From positions 1-64,000 of the forward strand of contig JAKSZP010018530.1 of NCBI GenBank assembly GCA_022478985.1: a stretch of 64,000 bases of DNA. Reading direction: 5' to 3'. Shown here in pieces: positions 57,106 through 64,000 of this stretch (position 1 is its first letter; each line of letters starts with the position of its first letter). Under the pieces are notes generated by a model that worked only from the letters and a program-made list of their open reading frames with translations, was not told where the DNA came from and did no database searches. This stretch comes from Massospora cicadina. Lineage: Eukaryota > Entomophthoromycota > Entomophthoromycetes > Entomophthorales > Entomophthoraceae. The position numbers and the translations under genes were made by a program.

Positions 57106-57999
57106 TGTCAAGAGAGTGTCTGTAACTCTCTCGTTCCCAGCAAGGTGATGTGGGATGCAAACCCACATTGCTAGGGAACTAGCCGTTAAAATAATGGGAA
57201 GGAAGGTACCTTGAACGGTGCCTGTGCCAAAGGCACCCCAGGCAAGGGTGTAAAACGCAACATAAAGTACCAGGTAAGACAGGAATATCACGGCTTGAGT
57301 GGACCCCAGATGGGAGTCCATAATCAAATGTAACTTGGCGTCAGGGGTCTTGGGTGCTTCGATCTGGAGGGGACTTGGGTGGCCCAAGGGAGCACCTGGG
57401 ATTTTGGTAAATTGCGATAGAAGGTAGTGGCCCACATGGTTGGAGACCTCCCCAAAGAGGTCCGCCACCAAGTTAGCCTAAGGAACCATATGTAAAAACG
57501 TAAAAAAATGGTTATTTTTATTTAAGAAAAGTCGACCAACAAGGAATGTTGGTCGCAAAACCATATTTAAAGTGTGTCAGGGAAATTTGGGTTCTGCGGA
57601 AATGTGCCCAAGCCTTGACGTCCAATAAACAGATGCTTCTGTCCGTTTTAGTAAAATACACCAAAAGTGCCTTCACTTGAGTAATTGATTAAAGCTGTAT
57701 TTTACCTGAACTTAAAATTTCATAGCTGGAGTGGGACTCGAACCCTTGCTCTCCAACCAAGCGAATTGAACCATCTCCGTTTAGAATGCAAATTGATTGT
57801 TTTAGTGCCTGAGCCGAGATCAGAGGCTGGGCATTTTGCACCCCCTTAGTATCAACCTGGGCATGCTTGGCTTGCACCCAGCGTTGATCTAAGGTGTGCT
57901 TCAGGTCAGGGAGAGCCTGAAGTTTCACCTTCTGGGCTTCCTGTCACCCAGCCTTATCTCTAGCATCAGTTCCTACTATGATGTCATCCAACCATGACA
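57106..57999. mobile_element. Solo-LTR-like insertion in the element D 5' LTR
   Basis: An 894-bp insertion with ends TGTCAAGAGAG and CCATGACA (TGTCA/TGACA inverse ends) and a perfect 5-bp duplication GATCC (57101-57105 and 58000-58004). The intact site is seen in the 3' LTR. A minus-strand 126-residue frame (57091-57471) has a hydrophobic stretch but no known motif. TG...CA ends with 5-bp duplication point to a solo LTR, although a non-autonomous element is also possible. Confidence 0.75.
57738..57792 (-). other. tRNA-like segment within the solo-LTR-like insertion
   Basis: The minus strand reads GGAGATGGTTCAATTCGC, then TTGGTTGGAGAGCAAGG and GGTTCGAGTCCCACTCCAGC. A-box-like TCGCTTGGTTGG and a B box GGTTCGAGTCC are only about 10 bases apart, so it is not a normal tRNA; the anticodon arm would be missing. 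GGAG and CTCC could pair as a short acceptor stem. Confidence 0.4.
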
Positions 58000-58093
58000 G
58001 ATCCTCACATCAAAGATCCTAGCTGCTCAGTAAGTTGAACCCTGGCCCAAAACCCTTCAGTGTATCCCTCACATACTGCTGATTTTATAACAG

Positions 58094-58108
58094 TGGTGCT
58101 CACTACAG
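58094..58108 (+). promoter_or_regulatory. Element D primer-binding site
   Basis: TGGTGCTCACTACAG, one base after the LTR end, the same as in elements B and F. Confidence 0.8.
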
Positions 58109-58119
58109 GGGGCCCATTG

Positions 58120-59110
58120 ATCAATTATAATATAATAAAAACTCAGTTGCCAGCTATTTTACATCAATGTAGCTTTGATAAATATCTTACCCAACACTCT
58201 AGGTCAGTTATCTATGTGGAGCTAAAACTGGCGTTGGATGCTGTGCTTAAAAACAAGATGAGCTGCTCCAGAAGGTCTATTGCAATAAGCTGCCCCCATT
58301 CAATTGCAAAGGGAATATTTATGGGTACTTTAAGCGATTTGAGATTGCAACTGGAGGAGTCTTAGATCGTTGAAGAGCAAAACTGTTGATTTCTTCCTTG
58401 GATGTTGGAAGTGCTGATCAAGTCATCTGTTATCTTCCAGGCAGTTCCCTTATATACCAAGAAGTCAAAGACATGGTGCTGCAGTTGTTTGGTGGAACTG
58501 CAAAGATGTCACAGTGGAAGGCCAAATTTTTGACCATTAAGTTTCAGCAGAATAAAACCTCATCGCGTTTGCTGAGCGATTTACAGCGAAAGCTCACATG
58601 CTAATTGGAGCTGGTGTTTTATCTGAAGCTGATGTGCATATTGTGATGACTTCTGCTGTGAAGCCATACCATGAGTTACATAACGTTATGGCCAAACTGT
58701 TGGATGAAGATGTACCTTTGTTTAAACTTGTTCAGTTTTTGCACCATATATCAGCCAACTTCCCTCCACCTAATGCCAAGTGGAGTCCTTCTGCTATAGC
58801 TGGCTGAATCATCATATTTGGGGAACACTGGCAGTCCAGTTCAGATTTCACCAGGTTATCATCAGCAGTTAAAATTCCAACCCATTCCTTCTTATCATCC
58901 CTGGGCCAACTATCGCCCTAGACCTGTTTATGCTGATCACTTCCAGCTCAACTCTTGACATGGTTTGTATCACATTAATCAGGGACGTGAGCCCTATGGG
59001 GTTAGCTGTTTCAAATGCAGTCATCAGGGGCATCTGGCACGATGGTGCCTTAATCAATTAGCCTCTTGTGTACAGCTGGGAAAGTACGGCCAGGGAAAAG
59101 TCAGAACGGA
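58120..59110 (+). pseudogene. Element D gag
   Basis: Frames at 58060-58365, 58386-58604 and 58598-58807 follow one another. They include GSADQVICYLPGSSLIYQEV, then LFGGTAKMSQWKAKFLTIKF, typical of gypsy Gag. A CCHC knuckle CFKCSHQGHLARWC is at about 59007-59048. Stops near 58365 and 58605 break the frame. Confidence 0.8.
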
Positions 59111-59189
59111 GTAAAGAAGGGACTCTTTAATTATGCTAAACCAAACTAAGACGTCCCACCTGAACCCAAACTATAATATTAAGCGGAAG

Positions 59190-60535
59190 TTTCCTTGCAC
59201 AATGAGTCAGTTTTATATCAGCAGCCAGTTGGAGGGGTGAATGTCTTGACACAAGTACAGTCAGAAACTATGGCGGAAGAGGGGTTTCAGTTGCAGGTTG
59301 AGCCATATGCTTGCCAGATGTTTGACCAAGTAACCCCTGAAAAGTTAGATTTCTCCTCAGATGCACCTTTTTTGCAAGCTGTAAGAGTCACTCTTCCAGT
59401 CAAAACTATTATAAAACAGTACCCCAGAATTAATGAGAGGATTGCGTGTTTCCTTGGAAACAGGGATTCTTTAGATGTCCATGTTATTAACAGTTGAGAT
59501 GCATCCTACTCCGAATGTACTTGCTGTGACCTGGTTTGTAGCTAAGACCTGAGTCTGTGCCAACATAGATACCGGTGCCCCTGTCAACATTGTCTCCACC
59601 AGATTGGTGGCCAGGTTGGCATTAAAACCAGATGTGGAACACTGAATGGTATACGGCACTGATGGAGTGGAGAATACAGTCTCTGAGGGAGCATACAGTG
59701 CACTTCTGCTACAGTTTGGGTCTATTGTCATGGTAGCTCCAGCTATAGTGTTACCAAATAGCAATTACAATCTGTTAATTGAGACTCCCTTCTTGCGGCA
59801 CTATGGGGCTGTTATTGATATGAAAAATGAGACTTTTGAAATATTGGGACAGCTTTCAGTCCACTTCACATCTAATGGAGTACCAAATGATCCGGTGCAT
59901 ATGGGGAATATTCATCTAGCTTATAGTGATGGAGTAATTCCAGTGCGCTACCATTGGTTAAAGAGAAAAACCCGGGCCCTTCCTCAACAGATATATGAAT
60001 ATCAAGGGCTGCCGCTTAGAGCTGCTGGACCTATATCTATTCCATCTGGGCATCAAGTTATATTGAACACTGACTTGGTGGTTGAAATTCCAGACGGTCT
60101 CTATGGGGAGGTTATTAGGCCATATCAGCAATCATGGTTTGAGCCCCATGTGGCCCCAGGCATTATTTTACCAGGGAAAGGGGAGATTAAAGTTTTGCTT
60201 GCAAATCTACAAATGGTACCACTGCAAATCCGCCACCACCAAATAGTAGCATATTTACACTTAATCCCCGTTGAGGAGGTTCTTTCAGTACATAACTTTG
60301 GGTCACTGGAGGAGTTTGGTTTGACTTTCAAACCACAGCACAGTGTAATGGCAGTTGTATCTCGTGATGAAATAATGGGGCTGTCAGAACCACAGAAGGA
60401 TAGGGAAATCGCTTTATTTCATAAATATAAAGAAATTTTCGTTGTTGATGACCATGATTTAGGATGTGCGCGGGGGGTGGTTCATAGGCTGGACACTGGA
60501 GATCATCCACCCATCAGGTCAAGGCCGATCTGACA
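59190..60535 (+). pseudogene. Element D protease and linker
   Basis: The protease active site NIDTGAPVNIVSTRLVARLA is at about 59560-59620, with a stop just after it. The long frame 59646-60533 continues with GAYSALLLQFGS, NSNYNLLIETPFLRHYGAVI and DMKNETFEI. A linker ends in VVHRLDTGDHPPIRSRPI, the usual approach to gypsy RT. The 295-codon frame is the longest in this element. Confidence 0.85.
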
Positions 60536-61745
60536 ATCAAGGGTGGCAGAAGAAGTAGTAACTGAGGAAATTGACAAGCTATTAGCGCAAGGGATGCTTG
60601 AACCGTCAAAGAGCTCATGGGCTTCACCCGTTCTGATTGTTAAAAAGAAGGATGGCACCACCCATGTAGTAATTAACTACCGGAAGCTTAACAGCATCAC
60701 TAAAAAGGACTCATATCCCTTACCACTGATTGACGACGCTTTAGATCATCTAGGGGGAGCTCGTTTCTTCTCAGCTATGGACCTGATCCAAGGCTATTGG
60801 CAAATTGAGTTGCCACCGGCGGAGCAGAAGAAGTGCACAGTAATCACATTTAAAGGTCTTTTCCAACCAACCTGGATGCCACAAAGGCTGTGTTATGCCC
60901 CAGCTACATTTAAAAGAGCAATGGACACTAATCTGGGGGACCTAAAACTGTCGTGTGTCCTTGTATACCTTGATGACATTAATGTTTTCTCCCAAACCTT
61001 CTCCAAAACCTTGACCATTTAGAAGCTGTATTACGTCAGCTCGCTGAGGCCAACATCAAGATCAAACCCTGGAAATGCCTCTTCTTTAAGGACCAGCTGG
61101 AGTACCTGGGGTTTGTGGTTGATGCCACAGGGCTGAGACCTCAACCAGCCAAAGTGGAAGCTATTCAAAAAATGACTCCACCCAACAGCAAGCAGGATAT
61201 ACAGGTATTTTTGGGAATGGTCAGTTATTATTGGCGCTTCATCCCTAATTTCAGATGTATTGGGGGCCCTCTATTTGAGTTATTAAAAAAGGATACTACG
61301 TTTGAATGGACTGAACATTAGAAACGCACTTTTGATACACTCTGAATGGTGTTAACCAGTGCACCGGTGTTACACTATCCCAATTTTGAAAAAGATTTCA
61401 TTCTTCAGATGGATGCATACCTTTCCACTGTAGGGGCAGTCCTATCCCAAAAAACTGAGGAAGGATAAGAGCACCCCATAGCATACTGTAGTCACAGTTT
61501 GAACAGCCATGAACGCAATTACATCATGAATGAGAGGGAGCGCTTTGTGGTGTCTATGCCTATAAGCAATTTCAGGTGTATTTTCATGGGGAAAATTAAG
61601 GTTGTAACAGATCATGCCTCGCTATGCTGGCTACAAAATCTGAAAGAACCGGAAGGGCGTCTGTCCCAATGGGCTCTTAAATTGCAGGCATACAAATATA
61701 AAAATTCTTCACCAACCTGGAGCAAAACATCAGAATGCTGATTGT
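60536..61745 (+). pseudogene. Element D reverse transcriptase and RNase H
   Basis: RT (60543-61022): SPVLIVKKKDGTTHVVINYR, KKDSYPLPLIDDALDHLGGA, FSAMDLIQGYWQIELPPAEQ and VLVYLDDINVFSQTF with an intact YLDD. Frame changes near 61020, then FKDQLEYLGFVVDATGLRPQ and FLGMVSYYWRFIPNF. RNase H at 61400-61741 has ILQMDAYLSTVGAVLSQ, NYIMNERERFVV and TDHASLCWLQNLKEPEGRLS. Stops at about 61020, 61320 and 61470 interrupt it. Confidence 0.88.
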
Positions 61746-61789
61746 TGATTAAAATTACCTACAATTGCAGTTACGGAGGATCTGAGTGA

Positions 61790-63015
61790 TATCCTGTTTG
61801 ATAAGATGCTTAGTGGTAAGTATGATGAACCGCTCCCAGTCATCAAGGTATTGGACGGAATAAGGGCCAATATGTTCCAGAAAAATGGGAAGTTATATAA
61901 GAAGATAGGGGACACTACCGTGAATATCCCAAGACCTTCCGCCCGCCCAACTATTATTATGAGTGCACACCAAGCAGTTGGACATGGTAGAGTGCGTAAG
62001 ACCATGGAATTATTGTGGCCTCAGTATTACTGGGAAAGCATGAACTTCAATATACTTAATACTATCTCCTCCTGTCACCAATGACAAGTGGAAAAGCCAT
62101 TCCGCCAGAAGACTTCATATTGGTTAGTGAAGCCGCACTTTGCTTGGCACACCATTTCAATTGATGTGGTGGGTCCCTTGACAACAGGGGCAAACCGGTC
62201 CAAATACATCCTGGTAGCAATTGACCACTTGACCAGGTGGGTTGAGGCGCGACCAATATGCAATTTAGGGGCACTAACAGTGACCAAGTTTGTTATGGAG
62301 TGTATAATTCAGCGACACGGTTGTCCCCCAATTCATCCTTACTGTTAATGGGATGAACTTTACTTCACACATTCTACCTAAGCTAAACGAGCTGATGGTC
62401 ATCTGTGGGGTTATAACAACTAAGTATCACCCCAAGTCCAATGGAATGGTTGAACGGGCTAATGGGACCCTGGTGAACATACTCTGGAAGTTGGTCATGG
62501 ACAGGTCCTCTGACTGGAGTGCTATCCTTTCTACCGCAGTGTTCACCTAAAACATTAGCTACCATTCGGCCATGGGGAAAAGCCCATTCCAATTTATTTA
62601 CAGACGGCACCCCTCTCTGCCCTCTCTCTTATATGCCTGTGTAGAGGACACTGGCGAAATGAATCTGCAACGCTATTTGTCCATTATAAAAAATACGCTG
62701 ATCAAATTACAAACTGAAGCATACTCATTCAGCATAGCCAAGAGAATCAAAAGCCAGGCTTCTGATCAGGTATGGCGGAGTGATATAGCACAGTTCAAGG
62801 ATGGAGACAAGGTCTTATACCACGATCAACATGGGTTTGGCTGAAAACACAAGCTGGCCAGTATCTGGATTGGACCATTCGAAGTCATTGAGAAGACAGG
62901 CATAGATGCATATACTATCAAGGACCCCGCTAGCAGTTGGATCATCAACTGAGTGCATGCAAAGTTCCTCTGGGCGTATAGGCAATATGAGCCTTATCGT
63001 CCAGTCAAGGAGGGT
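61790..63015 (+). pseudogene. Element D integrase
   Basis: The zinc finger part HQAVGHGRVRKTMELLWPQY and CHQ is at 61965-62084. The core has SIDVVGPLTTGANRSKYILV, AIDHLTRWVEA and, in a new frame, YHPKSNGMVERANGTLVNIL. The second catalytic position reads LTVNGMNFTS in place of LTDNG: Asp is replaced by Val (about 62340-62350). The C-terminal part (62572-62960) has MGKSPFQFIYRRHPSLPSLL and KFLWAYRQYEPYRPVKEG. No chromodomain is present. Confidence 0.88.
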
Positions 63016-63018
63016 TAA

Positions 63019-63518
63019 TGTTGTGATTCTGATATGACTGGACAATAAGCCCTAGGTTGTGAGGGTGGGATGGATGGATCCGTTGAGATTGATTTGAGTA
63101 ATGGTAATTTGAGCGCCTCAAAATTAGGCGATATTGGGATTGTTGGAAAATCGCCTTTATTGGGTGTCATGAGATTAACAAATGAAGAATTGGCGTAACC
63201 AATGAGATACAGCAAATTTAGTTACTAAGCTGTGTAAGTGGTATCATATGAAGTTGCTACAATATAAGCAGGATGAGATGATCAAGGTTTAGTTAGGTTT
63301 TTGTAGTTTTGGGCATTAGCAGAACAACGGGAATCAGCTGATCTAAATATATTAGTAAAGAAGAGTTGTGGGAGCAGGTGCTCCATTTTATTTTATAAGT
63401 TTATTCTTTTATTTTCAGGGCAACAATCCTCACATCAATGATCCTAGCTGCTCAGTGGGTTAAAACCCTGTGCCAAAACCCTTCGGTGTATCCATCACAT
63501 ACTGATGCTTTTATAACA
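63019..63518 (+). repeat. Element D 3' LTR
   Basis: A 500-bp LTR, TGTTGTGATTCTGATATGAC to TTTTATAACA. It keeps the intact target of the 894-bp insertion (CAATCCTCACATC). Confidence 0.94.
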
Positions 63519-64000
63519 CACCTGACAACTAGTGGACAAGATTTGAGCTGCAGATAATCTCAATGAATTGACTAAAGTCCGATTAGATGAGGCTAATCTG
63601 TCTATTCCCCTCAGCGCAATAAAGTAATCGTTTCCTGATTTATTGGCACAAATCATTCACACCCTTGATTCAGCCAATAACGCTGCTATACACTCAGTAA
63701 ACACTATATTGCAATACACCGAGTGTACATATATAGACATACAAGTGAATTGAGTGCAGGTGAGGTTGATTGTCAACAGTGGAGCACCCATCAATATTGT
63801 CTCAACCAAGCTAATGAAGAGGATGAAGATCTCGCCTGACTTGGAACACAAGAAGGAGTAAGACAGCTGGCCAAATACCACCATCTCATGTGGAGCGTAT
63901 AGTGCTTTGCCACTTCAATCTGGATCTTGTGTGGTATCTGCACCAGCAATAGTTTTGGCCAACCAAAACTATAACATTATGATTGGGACAGAATTTCTAT
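63519..64000 (+). pseudogene. Element F protease (continues past the window)
   Basis: After the second CACCT the host element resumes. At 63740-63840 is VNSGAPINIVSTKLMKRMKI, aligned to the protease active site of element D; the catalytic Asp of DTG/DSG is Asn here. GAYSALPLQSGSCVVSAPAI and NQNYNIMIGTEFL follow up to the window edge. RT and the 3' LTR should lie to the right. Confidence 0.78.

Larger units (their letters stand above)
56695..58092 (+). repeat. Element D 5' LTR, interrupted
   Basis: It starts TGTCATGATTCTGATATGAC and ends TTTTATAACA. Without the insertion at 57106-57999 and its 5-bp duplication it is 499 bp, against 500 bp for the 3' LTR. Confidence 0.92.
56695..63518 (+). mobile_element. 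Element D: complete Ty3/gypsy LTR retrotransposon
   Basis: Bounded by a perfect 5-bp target duplication CACCT (56690-56694 and 63519-63523). It has two roughly 500-bp LTRs, a primer site, gag with a CCHC knuckle, protease, RT, RNase H and integrase in order, and a polypurine tract AAGGAGGG before the 3' LTR. It is inserted into element F between gag and protease. Length is 6.8 kb including an 894-bp insertion in the 5' LTR. Stops in gag, RT/RNase H and integrase make this copy non-autonomous. Confidence 0.95.

Noticed and set aside
57091..57471. Membrane protein gene on the minus strand
   Set aside because: It lies wholly inside a solo-LTR-like insertion, runs across its boundary, and shows no family motif.

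Overview
The window looks like nuclear DNA of a filamentous or early-diverging fungus with a large, repeat-packed genome. Two cellular genes can be read and both are of fungal type: a protein O-mannosyltransferase with very short introns (33-45 nt, one of 73 nt) and a peroxin/Spo73-like DysF-domain protein. Almost everything else is mobile DNA, mostly decayed. Several repeats between 10,000 and 13,100 resemble, from memory, repeats common in insect genomes. An insect-associated fungus (for example Entomophthorales) would fit, but this is inference and the species cannot be named from the sequence.

Layout. 1-800 is the 3' end of a chromodomain-bearing Ty3/gypsy pol. 776-3925 and 26711-29740 hold two parts of an unnamed repeat family (called family X here) whose first half resembles LINE ORF1 with a zinc knuckle; further pieces are at about 6655 and 53600-55340. 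3907-5840 holds a decayed sequence with a repeated roughly 30-residue motif. 8333-9689 (minus) is the DysF gene. 10041-16600 is a nest of AT-rich non-autonomous elements: degenerate minisatellite DNA, inverted repeats, a 3.5-kb fold-back element, three copies of a palindromic MITE, and copies of two tRNA-headed SINE families. 17030-19542 is the mannosyltransferase gene. 19543-24116 is AT-rich DNA with little recognisable content. 24117-24670 is a palindromic mariner derivative lying in or beside a decayed gypsy pol (24780-26480).

From 29886 to the end the window is a set of nested retrotransposons. Element B (29886-42928, minus) has 753-bp LTRs and is split by a 6.46-kb LINE (LINE1, 32616-39073) with a 17-bp target duplication. 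Element C (to 46823, minus) is another gypsy pol. Element F begins near 47384 (plus) and runs off the right end. It is interrupted by LINE2 (47997-53269, 17-bp target duplication), a family X copy, and a complete LTR element D (56695-63518, 5-bp duplication CACCT). The 5' LTR of D in turn carries an 894-bp solo-LTR-like insertion.

The two host genes have no visible functional link to each other. The insertions can be ordered by nesting: F is older than LINE2, family X and D; D is older than the solo LTR; B is older than LINE1. Target duplications also show that the LINE1 family leaves extremely short (18-23 nt) insertions, and that both SINE families share one 3' tail.
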